This document shows positions 22,088 to 33,772 of a stretch of 64,000 nucleotides of DNA, piece by piece. Within the stretch, counting starts at the first letter, position 1; the number at the start of each line of letters is the position of its first letter. A program made the translations under genes and the position numbers. Source of the stretch: Budorcas taxicolor (Eukaryota > Chordata > Mammalia > Artiodactyla > Bovidae); assembly GCF_023091745.1 (NCBI RefSeq), contig NC_068935.1:60102724-60166723 (forward strand), given 5' to 3'. The notes below the pieces were generated by a model. That model did no database searches, was not told the DNA's origin, and was given only the letters and a program-made list of their open reading frames with translations.

Positions 22088-25030
22088 GAGAGGAGAAGCA
22101 GAATCTGTCAAATATCAAAGCTGTGTCCACATGTGTGTACTGTGCCTTTGACGGCTTCCAGAGCCAGGCAGCTGTATCTCCTGGGGCAATGTCGTGGGAT
22201 CCAGCAGATACTTTCCTGAAGAGTTCTAGCTGCCTCAGATTGCTGTTCAGAGTCAGCCACTCGTCACCTGTGTGGCCTTGGCCAAATGACCTAAGTGTCC
22301 TGGGCCATAGCCTAAAGGGGGCCGAAAGGGTCACAGCTCCTCTGACCTCAGGTGAGACACCTAATGTGTGCTGGCAGCAGTCAGTGGGGAATGAGGGTGG
22401 GCATTTTTCAGGCAACCTGGGGGCCAGGGCAGCAGCTCTGCCCTGCTCAGACCCACAGGGAGCTGCCCCCTCAGCAAAAACAGACAACCATGGAGAACTT
22501 GGCTGGAGGCTGGTGCCCAAATTCAAGTCACTCCCTGATCTTTCTAGAAATATCCTGCTAAGAGTCAAACACATGCTTTCTTTCAAATGTGGCATTTTGC
22601 ATTGATGTTCAAACTCTGGCATAAGTAGCAGGTTGCATTAGTTTCATATATTTACAAGCTTCAGGATTCAGATAATTTAATTTCGGCCAAAGGAAGAAAG
22701 CCTCCTTAGAAACTGACAGAAAGAAGGGAGGTGAGACCCTCCCCAAGGGAATTTCTTTTCCCCAGTCTGAACCCAGTGAGGTGATACATGTGCAAGCTAG
22801 GAGTCCAGGCCCTGGAGACAACCCAAGCTCAAATCCCAGCTCCCACACTCACTAGCTGTGCAAACTTGGACCTCGGTCTCTTCATCTATAAAATGGGGAT
22901 AATCATAGTATTGTCCTCAGAGGGCAGGTTTCAGAAGTGTCTTCTTTCTGCTTATTGAAATGTCAGTCTCAAACTGGATTTGACTCTCCCCTCCCTGCAT
23001 CCCACCCAGTGCAGCCTCCCCGAAACCATGGCTCCTCTGAGACCCTCCTACCACTGTATTGTCTTCAGGAAAATTAAGGGACACTGGCTCCTTCATGGAG
23101 GGGGGAGGTGTGAGCTCTTTCAAGGGTTCTTTGGGAGCATGTCCACTGTCAGTCCCCTGTCATGGATGGGCAGGCCAGCCCCTGCTATTTCTTTCCCCAA
23201 GAGGGGAGAGGAGTAGGGGTGGGGAGGGGCTGTGGCATGGCTGGTGACAATGACAAGGCCTGTATGTACCTTTTGTACATGACAGTGGAGGGTACCTGGC
23301 TGCCACAGCTGGTGGATGCCCCTAGACTCTGAGGGCCCTTAATGCCTCACATTTTGTTGTCTGCCGGGGGTAGAAGAGCTCAAGCTCTTAGTGGGAACAA
23401 ATCAGTCGTGTGCAAACAGCCCTGGGAGCAAGCAGGAGAGAGCCGCAGGCATCCTGTTCCCCTCTGCTCCGGCTATCTTGCTTATTCTGCTCCTGGCCAC
23501 TAGATGAGCCTTGACAAATGTGACTGCTGATCTTCACAGACTCTTTCCTCATGGGAGCTCCCTTTTGGTTAAGCTGAGCAGGGCTCCTCACTGGCCTCCG
23601 TTAGTCTACACCCAACCCTTCCTATGCTGCCAGAGGATGCAATATTCTCTGTGGCCTCCAGTGGCCATTGTGAGCTATCTCTGCCCCCACATGCTTGGCC
23701 TCCACCCTGCACAGTCCCTCTGAGCCCCAGCCCTGTACTATCCCATGTCAGTTTGTTTCCTCCACTTGACTGCCCCACAGGCCCTCAGTCTCACTACCTC
23801 CCAAACAAGTTTCATTCCCTGACCCTCAGAAGGGCACTCTTGAAGAGTGGATTCCTACCCCAACTTCCTTCCTCAATTGTTTCATGAGGCTTCTCTAATT
23901 CTTGAATAAACGATGTGTGCAAGTAACTGAAGCAAGTGGGCACCCTCTATGTGTCTCTCTCATTCCCAACCCAAGCTCCCTCTGGGCTCAGCCCATTTCT
24001 TCTTCTGTCAGTAAACACCTGCCCCTCTCTTTGTGGGTGAACCCAACAGTTCAACTCCTCTGAACACTGGGAGGACAGGGCTGGTAGGGGCCTCCCTTGT
24101 TGAAGCTGTGAGGCCAGGGGAAGATCAGATGAAGTCTATCCCAGCCACATAGGAATGTTTCTGCTGCTGCAACAAACTTACATCAAAGTGGCCACAAGAT
24201 GAGCTAATAGAAGATGGACAAACATGACTCCACGTTTACTTAGCTTTATGTGGAGTCTTGATTTCATAGGGAGGGCAGCGTGCCCATGCCATTTCCCTGA
24301 TCTCTTCCCCTCCTCCCCCAGTTCCTGGACCAGGAGCCCCTCTCCCAGCCCCCTCTCCACTGCATCCCCACATTATGGTTGATTCCTGGCATTTGAGATT
24401 CTTTCTGTTCCTTCTATTATTCTGGAACACAGGCTCCCCCCTCTTCCTCCCCCACCTTTTCCCCTAGGGGAATATCAGAAGAATAAAGACATTCATCTTG
24501 AAAAAACTGTGAGTCCAACTTTTACCTCTAGGGAACAAACTTCAAAGAACCTTGATGATGGTGCCATTTTATTGACAGGAGAGTTCCTACTTCCTTTCCT
24601 TTCTCCCTCTGTCTCTCTTTTTCCAAACACCCACAGAGCAGCCCATGTCCCTTGTGGGTGCCTCCAGGGGCCCAGACCTGTGACCCGAAGGAGCTCTCCA
24701 CCACCCCAGGGAGACGTGACGTCACCTGCTGCCTCTGCCTCCTCCTTCCTTGAGGTCAGGCTTCCCTCCAGTCATCTTCCCAGGACCATCTCTTTCCCTT
24801 CCCCACTCCTGCCCCTGCCCCCAGCAATGCTCTGCCCCCTCCCCATTGGCTCCCATCCCATCCCAGTGGATCTTCCTCCCTCCAGCACTAGTTCTCGCCT
24901 CAGGACTCAGTGACTTGTTAAGCCTCTTAGGCAGCTTTGTCTTCCCCTGAGGCCTGTCCTGTATCACAGGGAAACGGTTGGGGAAGAGGTTCAGGGAGCA
25001 CCTTCTGGGATGAACTCATGCAGAGACTTT
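22088..25030. other. Intergenic, mainly unassigned; one MIR
   Basis: Apart from the MIR at 22795-22915 I recognise nothing. A small GC-rich stretch at 24700-24860 lacks CpG density. Short open frames show no similarity. Confidence 0.4.
22795..22915 (+). repeat. MIR SINE
   Basis: Sense MIR core: CTCAAATCCCAGCTCCCACA, CTCACTAGCTGTGCAAACTT, CTCTTCATCTATAAAATGGG. Confidence 0.75.
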
Positions 25031-25034
25031 TAAG

Positions 25035-25185
25035 ATGTAACTTTTTAGTTTTTTGATTTATTTTTAATTGGAGAAAAATTGTTTTACAATGTTGTGTTGG
25101 TTTCTGCTACACAACAATGCAAATCAGTCATAATTACATATATATATCCCCTCCCTCTTGAGCCTCCCTCCCCTTTCCTATCCTT
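25035..25185 (-). repeat. Ruminant-type L1 3' end (short)
   Basis: TTTTTAATTGGAGAAAAATT, ACAATGTTGTGTTGGTTTCT and CCCCTCCCTCTTGAGCCTCC match the antisense 3' end of the ruminant L1 family also seen at 1122-1490. Confidence 0.75.
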
Positions 25186-25274
25186 TAAAAAGCACAATCT
25201 AACCTGTTTTCTAAACACACCAAGTATTTACTGGGCTTCTACTTGTGAACAAGTACTGTTCTCACACAACTGTT

Positions 25275-25431
25275 GGGTTAGATCCCTGGGTTGGGAAGAT
25301 CCCCTGGAGAAGGAAATGGCAACCCACTCCAATATTCTTGCCTGGAGAATCCCCATGGACATAGGAGCCTGGTGGGCTACAGTCTATAGGGTCGCAAAAA
25401 GTTGGACATGACTGAGAGACTTCACTTTCTT
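25275..25431 (+). repeat. Bov-tA SINE (3' part)
   Basis: Starts inside the SINE (AGATCCCTGGGTTGGGAAG) and ends GACTGAGAGACTTCACTTTC. Flanked by TCACACAACTGTT at 25262-25274 and TCACACAAGTGTT at 25432-25444 (12 of 13 identical), so it inserted as a 5'-truncated copy. Confidence 0.88.
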
Positions 25432-26000
25432 TCACACAAGTGTTAAGAGTGGCCAAAAGCAGTCATCATGCAAGGACTGCTAAGGCCGTCCCAGGTGGGG
25501 GAGGGGAGGGGAGGGGCACAGTGAACTCCCACACAGTTTGTGTGCTGTATGGCTGTTCTATTACAGAGGTAGTATATGTTCAAGAGAGTGCTGCCTCTGC
25601 CAAGCCACTCCCTGATGGTGGGACCGTGATGCCGGGACACATCCAGCTGTGACTCTGCTTTGAATTTTGAAAATGAGTGTTTGCAAAGTGGCATCTGCAT
25701 TTTGTTGCTGTACTGGAGGTGATCCCATTCTGTTGACCCAACACTTACTGAGTACTTAGTAGTGCCCTGTGCCTGTCGTGAAGAGGAGGGTTATGAATGG
25801 AAGCCAGTTTCTCCTTTCTAGAGCTCATGGGCCATGGGGGAGGCAGAGGCAAACCATGTGACTGCCACATGATGTGGTCCAGGAAGAACCTGAACCACGT
25901 GTGTTGCCAAGGCAGTCGCCAACAGCTCAGAGGAGCTACCGTGAGGTGAAAGCATCCATTGTTCATCCAGTCCCTGCTGTGTGAAGTCTTTTTTTGTTTT

Positions 26001-26130
26001 GAAAGTGTTATTCGCTCAGTCGTGTCCAACTCTTTGCAACACCATGAACTGTAGCCCTCCAGGCTCCTCCGTCCATGGCTTTTCCCAGGCAAGAATACTG
26101 GAGTGGGTAGCCATTCCTTTCTCCAGAGGA
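26001..26130 (-). repeat. Bov-tA SINE fragment
   Basis: Antisense: AAAGTGTTATTCGCTCAGTC, CAGGCTCCTCCGTCCATGG, AATACTGGAGTGGGTAGCC. The flanks TCTTTTTTTGTTTT and TCTTTTTGTTTT form an imperfect target duplication. Confidence 0.85.
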
Positions 26131-26689
26131 TCTTTTTGTTTTAGATCAAATTAATTCATTCTTCATTCCAAGTGACCCCTGATTCTGCCATCCAAGTGTG
26201 TTGTAGATGCTCCCATGTTCAATGTTTCTACGCTGTTCTCATCTTGTAGACTTTATTTCTTCCTCAGTCTGACCTTTATAGACTGAAAAGTATTTCAGTA
26301 GAGACACAGGCTGTTCACTATTGGAGCTTGTCCCCATGCCTCGACAGTCACTCACTTCCTTGGCTGTGTTAATGGTTTCTCTGTGGGCCCTCTGAGGGGC
26401 TTTCCTGTCCTTCCAACACATACGGTGGGGGAGTCCACAGAAATACACTTTCTGGAAGTGATACATGGCTGGCCTCAAGGCAGCACCCAGAAGGAGGAAA
26501 TCTCTCCTGGGCAGCCCACCAGCTGGCCCTGGCCCCACATCTTGAAAGTTCTTGGGCCAGAGGCAGCCTGGCACAACTTGAGTGGGCTCCTTGTGAAGTC
26601 ACTGGGGCATCAGCATGGCTAGGTGGGCTGGGCTGGGCTGGTAGAGGCAGGGGCTGGCAGGGTTTGCTTGTGTGGTAAGAATAGATCTC

Positions 26690-27300
26690 TTTTCTTTTTT
26701 GTTTTTATTAGTGTTTTTTTTTTAATTATGAAAGTAATGCACTGCCATAAAAATTCAAAGAGTACAGAATGGAATAAAAAGAAAACTTAAAGTACGTTCC
26801 CACTCAGCCCACACAAACCCACTGCCTAGAGGAAGCCATTCTGATCATTTTCATGTGAAACTTTCTAGATACTTTATGGCATATACAAACAGAAATATAA
26901 TGATGCACTTGTTGAAAAATCACTTTTTTAAACAAAAGGAAGATGCGTATTTTAAAATAAATCAAGCATTGCAGAAAATACACACAAAAAAAGAAAGTCA
27001 AGGTAACTCAAAATCCATCTCCTAGACATATCAAGTGTTTCCAAGGTGTTTCTCAATGCATTCAAACAATTTTATAGAAATGAACTCGCACTATACACGC
27101 TCTCATGTACCTCATGGAAGCTGCTTTCTCTCTCTTGTTCAACAATATAGACATTTTCCATGTTCATATCTAGAGACCTATAATCATCATCTCAATCAGC
27201 TTCATATTATCCTGTTATAAACTTTGAATGTACATATGGATGGAAACCTACATTGTTACCAGCTTTTTAATATAAAAAATAATGTTGCAATAAGTGTACT
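26690..27300. repeat. Old AT-rich LINE-like sequence
   Basis: AATTATGAAAGTAATGCACTG and, later, ACATTTTCCATGTTCATATC plus CTTTTTAATATAAAAAATAATGTTGCAATAAG resemble old LINE 3' regions. Family and strand are not assigned. Confidence 0.4.
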
Positions 27301-27564
27301 TGTACTCATGTTCTCTCTCTCAACTACACACAATTGCCACCTGAAGATAAATGCCAGTAACTCAAAACCATTGTATTGGCAACAGTAACACCTCTGCATC
27401 CATTGCATTGGCAACCGTAAGGCCTCTGACCACATCAAGTCTTGGCCAGAATGTGGAGCACTGGGTGCTCTCGCCCACTGCTGACCCAAAGGAAAATCAC
27501 TGTTCTATTGTGAGGTCAAACATGCCCATATCCTAGGACCCAGCATTTCTACTCTTGGGTATAA

Positions 27565-27980
27565 TATACCCTAGAGCTCTGAATATCCAAGTGTGATTTC
27601 CCCACCAGTAGCATGAGCATTGGGCTTCTCTGGTGGCTCAGATGGTAGAGTCCACCTGCAATGTGGGAGACCCTAGTTTGATCCCTGGGTCAGAAAGATC
27701 CCCTGGAGAAGGGAATGGCTACCCACTCCAGTATTCTTGCCTGGAAAATTCCATGGACAGAGGAGCCTGGCAGGCTACAGTCCATGGGGTTGCAAAGAGT
27801 CAGACATGACTGAGCGACTAACACTTTCATTTATATAACATGAGCATCACCTGGGATCTTGTTAGAAATGCCAATGCACTCCTAACCAAACTGGGATCTC
27901 TAGGGGTGAGGTCCAGCTCTCTTCGTTTTAACAAGCCCTCCAGGGGATTCTGAAGCCCACGGAAGTCTGAGAACCACTCA
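27565..27980 (+). repeat. MER5A-like hAT DNA transposon, interrupted by a SINE
   Basis: The right part is clear: GAGCATCACCTGGGATCTTG, TTAGAAATGCCAATG, TTTTAACAAGCCCTCCAGGG, GTCTGAGAACCACTC. The left part is short and broken at 27620 by the Bov-tA at 27621-27838. Confidence 0.75.
27621..27838 (+). repeat. Bov-tA SINE, full-length-like
   Basis: Sense: TGGGCTTCTCTGGTGGCTCA, TTTGATCCCTGGGTCAGAAA, CAGACATGACTGAGCGACTA. Direct repeats CATGAGCAT at 27612-27620 and 27839-27847 mark the exact insertion site. Confidence 0.92.
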
Positions 27981-28099
27981 CCTCACGAATCTCTTGTCCA
28001 TGTGGTCAGGAGATGTGTACAAGAATTCCAGAGTAGCCTTGTTCTTAATGGCACAACAATCAGAAGCTCACCAAATAGTAGAGATGAGGAGAAGTGGCC

Positions 28100-28470
28100 A
28101 AATCTCGGTAACCCCAACTTTGGTGGGGACAGCTGTGGGAGGAACAGGTTTGGAAGGGCTGAAAAGGAGTTTGATTTGGGTCACCAAATACAATGCCTAA
28201 TCAATGTGCATTGAATAGACCTTGGGATATAGGAATCTGAAATTGAGGGGAAAGTCCTGAGTTGGAGATGTAAGTTTGGGAGTTATCAGCCTTCTGATGG
28301 TGTTTAAAGACACAAGATGGCAAGATGAATAGAAATCACCATAAAAAAGAATATCATTGAGAAGAGTTCCAAGGACTGAGTCCTGGTAACTTCCAAAGTG
28401 AGGAGGTTGGAAAGAGTGGAGACAATGAGAAAGGGTCAATCAAGAGTAAAGCGTTTCCAGAAGGAGTGAT
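28100..28470. repeat. Unassigned ancient interspersed-repeat segment
   Basis: Phrases GTGGGAGGAACAGGTTTGG, TTGAATAGACCTTGGGATAT, GAGTTGGAGATGTAAGTTTG, GGGAGTTATCAGC and TTCCAAGGACTGAGTCCTGG recur in a long family that I remember from other mammalian genomes but cannot name. Similar pieces appear at 30410-30610, 31425-31720 and 36740-36990. Confidence 0.4.
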
Positions 28471-28924
28471 TCCTGTATCCAATGATGCTAACATATCCAG
28501 TAAAATTAGAACGAAAGTTGGCCACTGGATACAGCAAGATGGAGAGCACTAGTTTTAAAAAGAGACATTTCTGTTAAGTGCTGTCCATAAGATAGAAGGA
28601 AAGAAGAGGAGTAAGAGAAAGTGTAGGTTCTTCTCTTCACGGTTGCTACTGAGAAATGGAAGAGGGAAATAAATGAAGAGTAGCTTGCATTTTGATCAAA
28701 TGATCCAACCAAGTGGAAATAATTGATGACCCAAGAAAAAGGTAGAAAAAACCTCTTAGCAGGCCAGAGTAGGTGGTAGGAGATGGGGTCAAAGGCCCAA
28801 GCCAGGACAGGTCATCCTGAGTATCAGGACAAAAGTCATAGATAATGGTGCTGGCTGGTTGGCAGATGTTTATATCCATCACATTTTATATAATATACAT
28901 ATATACCACTTTATAGGTATCAGA

Positions 28925-29850
28925 TGATAAAAAGATGTTTTTAATTTTTGAAAAGTAAGCTTATTGAAGCAGAGTTGATTTACAATGTCGTGTTAGTTTG
29001 AGGCATACAGCATGGTGATTCAATTTTTGGTTTGTTTGTTTTGGCCACACCACGTGGTTTGCAGGATCTTAGTTCCCTGACCAGGGATCGAACCCATGTC
29101 CCCTGCAGTGGCAGCACAGAGTCCTAACCACTGGACTGCCAGGGAATTCCCAAAAAGAATTTTTGAATGTTGGTATTGCTAGGTCAAAGGGAGTCCTCAT
29201 AGTTCTCGTTACATATTTCTACAAAAGTTAAAATTCATCCTCCCACCTCTAGGACCCTTGAGGCTAAGGGTGACCATTTTCCCACATCTCAGATAACCCT
29301 GGGTTTTGCAGATCCAATGTAACTTAAACTTCTCTGAGACTGTATTTTCATTTCCTTCACATGTTAATGGGGCTCCTGCAAACCTTGTTTTGTGAATTGT
29401 CTGTTCCCTTCTTTGCTGGCCTATGTTTCCTATTGCTGGCTTTGAAAGGAGCCCTTTTTTTATTTTTGGAAGATTAAGTCTTTTGCTGTCACACGCAGAT
29501 CAAATAAGTCTTCCCTGTTTGTCATTTGTCTAATGACAGTTATGATGGGTTTTGGCATACAGAAGTTTTTAATTTCTCTCTTTTCTTTTATGGTTCCTGG
29601 TTTTCATGACATACTTAGAAAGGCTGTCCCCATCCCAGGATTCCTTCTAGTACTTTTATGGTTTCATTTTTTTTTTACATGAAATTTCTGTGCCATCTGG
29701 AGTTTATTTCAGTGCAGATTTTGAAGTAGGAAATCCAGCTTGTTTTTCCACATGACTAGTAGTTCCAATGTCATCTACTGAGTGATACAGTTTTAATCCC
29801 TGATTTGAAAAGTCAGTGTATTGTTTGATAACATACCACATTTGACATGA
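28925..29850 (-). repeat. L1 fragment interrupted by a CHR-type SINE
   Basis: Antisense L1 text: TTATTGAAGCAGAGTTGATT, TACAATGTCGTGTTAGTTTG before the SINE, and AGATTAAGTCTTTTGCTGTC, TGTGCCATCTGGAGTTTATT, CCAGCTTGTTTTTCCACATG after it. Confidence 0.7.
29036..29152 (-). repeat. CHR-type tRNA-derived SINE
   Basis: Antisense cetartiodactyl SINE: GTTTTGGCCACACCACGTGG, CTGACCAGGGATCGAACCCA, CCACTGGACTGCCAGGGAAT. Inserted into the L1 at 28925-29850. Confidence 0.85.
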
Positions 29851-30409
29851 ACTTTTATTCCTTCTTTCATTCATTTGGCAAATATTTCGTGTGTGACCAC
29901 TCAGAAGCCCTACCAGTGCTTGAGTGAGCAGGCAAACATGAGACATGTTTCCTATATCCAAGAGGAAGGGAGGAGACAGAAGACAGTGATTCTGTAGGGT
30001 AATGAGTGCTGGAGCTGAAGGGCAGCCCAGGAAGAGACACTTGACTGGTCTTCATGGTTAGGGACAACTTCCTGCTAGAGGTGTGTGCGGAGTAGGAGTT
30101 AACCAGGGCAGGGGGACCTCAGTCAACACCAAGGCTTGGAGACCAAGGCTTGGAGACAGAGAACAAGGTTTCTGTGAGGATCAGCAAGAAGTCCAGTATG
30201 ATGGGAATCTGGAGCTTGGAAGTTGGGAGAAGAAGCTGGAACCACAACAGGCATCAGACCTGGAGGGTGACAGGGAAAGAGGAGTCTCAGAGGGTACCCC
30301 GATTTCCAGCTTGGACAGCTGGGTGAGTGAAGTCACCAGACTGACAATACAGGGGGACAATAGATGTAATGGGGCAAGAGTGGAAGCCAGAAGACCGTGG
30401 TGGGGGCAG

Positions 30410-30610
30410 GGGGATCAAGGGTGATGTCTTGGACTAGGAGAGTGGTGGCAATGGAAGGGGGAAGAAGTGATCAGGCTCTGGGTATATTTTGGAAGTAGAG
30501 CCATAATAAGGACTTGCTGATTGATTGGATGTAGGAGATGAGGGCCAGGGGCCTGGGCCTTTGGGCGTGCACAGCTGGGAGGTGCCGCTGATGGGGAAGA
30601 CCTAAGAGAA
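30410..30610. repeat. Unassigned ancient interspersed-repeat segment
   Basis: GAGAGTGGTGGCAATGGAAG, CTGGGTATATTTTGGAAGTA, GAGCCATAATAAGGACTTGC, TGATTGGATGTAGGAGATGA: same unnamed family as 28100-28470. A 14-base tandem duplication (ACCAAGGCTTGGAG twice) lies nearby at about 30128-30156. Confidence 0.4.
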
Positions 30611-31154
30611 GAGAAGTTTGAGGGGTGTGGAGTTTTATTTGATGTGTTTAGTTTCAGTCAACCCTTGGACATTGTAGGAGTCCCTGGCTAGATCTGAAAA
30701 TCAGACTGACAAGAGAAAGGAGTACCCTTTTATTTAATATAAAGTTGAGAGCCTTCATAAGAAAATGAAGACCTGAAGAAATGGTTAATTCTGGTTTTTT
30801 TTTTTTTCTAGGTTTAATGAAGAATAGAAAGTCATGCAAAGCCAAAGATAGGATGAAGAGTTTTGAGCAAAGTGCAGTAAATTCAGGGGAACTTAGCAAG
30901 GCCTCTTTGTTCGGATTCTTCTTGGCCTTATCCCTGTCTTAGAGATAAGGACACTCCTTTTGTCCTGGTATCAGGAGGGCAACTCTCACCTGAGAGTCTT
31001 ATGAACTGCTTCCAGGAGAAAGGTGGGAGTGTAGGGAAGGTCAGAGAGACCTTCTTGTTTCTGCCATTTTCTCAAACTCCATCATCTTAAAATATTCAAC
31101 ATGCCATGTTTGCTGGTAGCATGTCTCAAACCCCATCAACATCCATGTGGTGAG

Positions 31155-31375
31155 TGTCTCTCAATGTAACAAGCTCTATTCTCAGCACTCTCTTACCAAT
31201 GTAACCTTCACAACGACCCCAAGAGGTAGATGCTGGTATCCTCACCTCCTTCAAACAGGTGAAAACCTAGAGGTGGCAAGTGACTTGCTCAAGGTCACAC
31301 AGCTATTAACTGGCACAGCCAGGATTTGTACTCACACAGTCCAGTTCCAGAGTTTGTGCTCCTAACCTTCAATAC
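31155..31375 (-). repeat. MIR SINE
   Basis: Antisense MIR core: CACAACGACCCCAAGAGGTA, GTGACTTGCTCAAGGTCACA, CAGCTATTAACTGGCACAGC, CAGGATTTGTACTCACACAG. Confidence 0.85.
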
Positions 31376-31424
31376 ACTTGGGGAAGTGGAGAGTCAGGGA
31401 AACCAAGGGATGCATGTTTTTCTG

Positions 31425-31720
31425 GCATGAAGGAGTGATCAACTGTGGTTAAGAGGTTAAGGGAAGGCAGAGATGTGAGCATTGGGTTTGGAAACATGGA
31501 GAATCACTGGTAACCTTAACAAGAACGATTTTAAGGAAGCAGTAGGGTTGAAATCCTGATGGTAATGGGTTTATGAGGGAATGAGAAGCAGAGACAGCCC
31601 GTGTAGACAATTCTTCCGTGGAGTTTTGCTCAGTAGAGGAGCAGAGAAAAGAGACACTAAGTGGAGCTAAGAGCAGGGTCAAGTGAGACGACTTTCCTTC
31701 TTCTTCTTTTTTGTTTTTTA
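31425..31720. repeat. Unassigned ancient interspersed-repeat segment
   Basis: AGGAGTGATCAACTGTGGTT, AATCACTGGTAACCTTAACA, AATTCTTCCGTGGAGTTTTG belong to the same unnamed family as 28100-28470, further along it. Confidence 0.4.
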
Positions 31721-32671
31721 ACATTGATGGATATGCTCCAAATAAAGTGGACCTTCTTATGATGCAGAAAAGAAAGGGACAATTACAAAGACAGAAGTCC
31801 TCGCAGAGGTGAGAAGGATTACGATCCAGAAATGGATATTGGCACCATTCTGCAGTTATGTGACCTTTGCCAGCACCTTCATCACCTTGAGGTGGACAGG
31901 AAGAAAGCAGATGTTTAGATTTGTCCAGATCTGAGTGTCAAGTGAAGGTGACAGAGGGTCTGTGGAGCAAGGAAAATTCAGATGTTAACAAAAGAGGTGT
32001 TAAACTGATGGGCCATTGACTCTATGCTGGACAGAGAGGGCCAGGAAGGGAGGAAAGAGCTAATGGATGGGAAGAAAGCAGACCAACAGACAGGAGATCC
32101 CCATGAGCCAGAAAGAGACCTGACTATATGTCTCATCAGGAAGTAGAACTAATGTGAACAAGGCCCCTGGAAAGAGAGGAAACAGGGATCAGAAAGTGGA
32201 AGCCTTGCAATACAGGCTTCAGAGATGATAACAAGATGTAGGTTGCCCCTGTGGGAAGACGCAGCTGCAGTGGACTTGACAGGTTTTTCAGCGATGTTGG
32301 GGTTGAAGAACTGGAAGGCCTGAGGAGGATGGTCCGCTGGCAGGGATGCTGAAGTCCCACACTCACTGCTCCACATCATTGCACCCCCTTCCAATTTTCC
32401 CAGTCACCTCACATGCAGTGAGATCTGGGTGGAAAAGAACAATGTGTCCTGTTCAAACACTTGCCTGAATATTCGCCTGAGCCTCAAAGGAGGAGAGGTG
32501 TTCATCCAAAGACAGACTAGTCTACTCCAAGTAAGTGGCGTGTGGGAGAAGGGAATGCCCCCCTTGGCTGAGGTTGTGGGGGGACCTCACTTAGTGGAGG
32601 GATCCCAGGCTCAGTTAAGGGGGAAGCTGAGAGCTTCCTTTTAAGGAGAAGTCATGCAGCTAGACTGCTGA

Positions 32672-32865
32672 TGTACGACAGAACTTGCTGTGGGGATGAA
32701 CTCTTGTCTATCTGTGCTGTCTGTTACAGGAGCCCATGGCCACATGGGGCTAAATGTGACTCTTGTGACTGAGGAACTAAAGCTTCAATTTTATCCTGCT
32801 GTAATACATTTAAATTGAAATAATCACGAGTAGCCAGTGGAGCTCTAGAGGTATGCTAGTGTGGG
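32672..32865. repeat. Possible hAT-type MER element
   Basis: ATCTGTGCTGTCTGTTACAG, CCATGGCCACATGGGGCTAA, GACTGAGGAACTAAAGCTTC and GAGTAGCCAGTGGAGCTC resemble a palindromic MER DNA element carrying CCACATGTGGCTA motifs. Family not named with confidence. Confidence 0.45.
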
Positions 32866-33746
32866 AGCAGCAGTCCTAAAGGTCACAAGGGGGGAAGAAA
32901 GGGGCATGAAGGAGGGTACAATACCAAGGAGCCTAAAGCCATGTGGCAAGTTCATAGTCTCCAAGTTCAAGCTGCTGTAATTCCCTTTCCTCCACGAGGA
33001 GAGGGTGGTCTGCCCAGATGGACGAGGAGGCCGCTGAACTGTCCCCCTCCACCCCCTATCTCTCGCAGGCTGCTCCCCTTGAGGAAATCAAGGCAGCTAA
33101 GCACCCAGGGAGGTTTCTGGAAAAACTAAGGTGAGTCATAGTAACTTGGCTCTCCTGCATTTCCCCTTCCCAGGTGGGCATGGCCCCTAGTGAAGGAACA
33201 AATCAGCAACTCTTGGAGCTCGACAGACCTTCAGGTTGCTGTGGCCTCAGCTCCTCCCACTAGCGGTTTAGCCAAGCCAGGCTTAGCAGAGCCCCTGAGC
33301 GGGAGCATCCTCCCTTGCTAGATGGATCCAGCTATTCCGGAGGCACTTTTCCTGTGTATCCTGCATGCCCCGCTAGGTCTCCCAGCCCAGAGCCCCACTC
33401 AGGTGGAGGGAACCTTCCTGTTTCTTGAGCAGGTGGTAGCTTTCACATCTTTCCTCTTCTTGGCCTGTGATCACCACGCTCAGTGGGCACCAGGCCTGCC
33501 AGATAGTCGAGGGACCTGGGCTGCTTCTGGGGCAGCAGTGGAGCCTCTGGAGGGGGGAGCAGAGCTTGGGCCCCAGCCCAGGAGGACCAGGCAGCCCCCA
33601 GATCCCTCAGGCATGGCCCCTTGCTGAGAGCGGCTGAGCTCTGGGGACGAGGGGGTGCTGGGCAGCCCGCCCACTGTCTCCTCCTCATGACTTCCCTTCC
33701 TCCTCCTCCCAGGAGCCTCCTTGCCGGCCAACTGTACTAAAACTCC

Positions 33747-33772
33747 GGAAAACCATGGCGGGAAGGTTTTCC
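33747..33772. promoter_or_regulatory. Palindrome with YY1/E2F-like loop, possible regulatory site
   Basis: GGAAAACC (33747-33754) and GGTTTTCC (33765-33772) are perfect inverted arms round a ten-base loop ATGGCGGGAA. The loop holds a YY1-like ATGGCGG and an E2F-like GGCGGGAA, and CCGGAA (ETS-like) overlaps the left arm. Function is unproven. Confidence 0.3.

Noticed and set aside
24145..24480. Possible further MLT1 LTR
   Set aside because: A few phrases look similar but the ordered LTR landmarks are missing.
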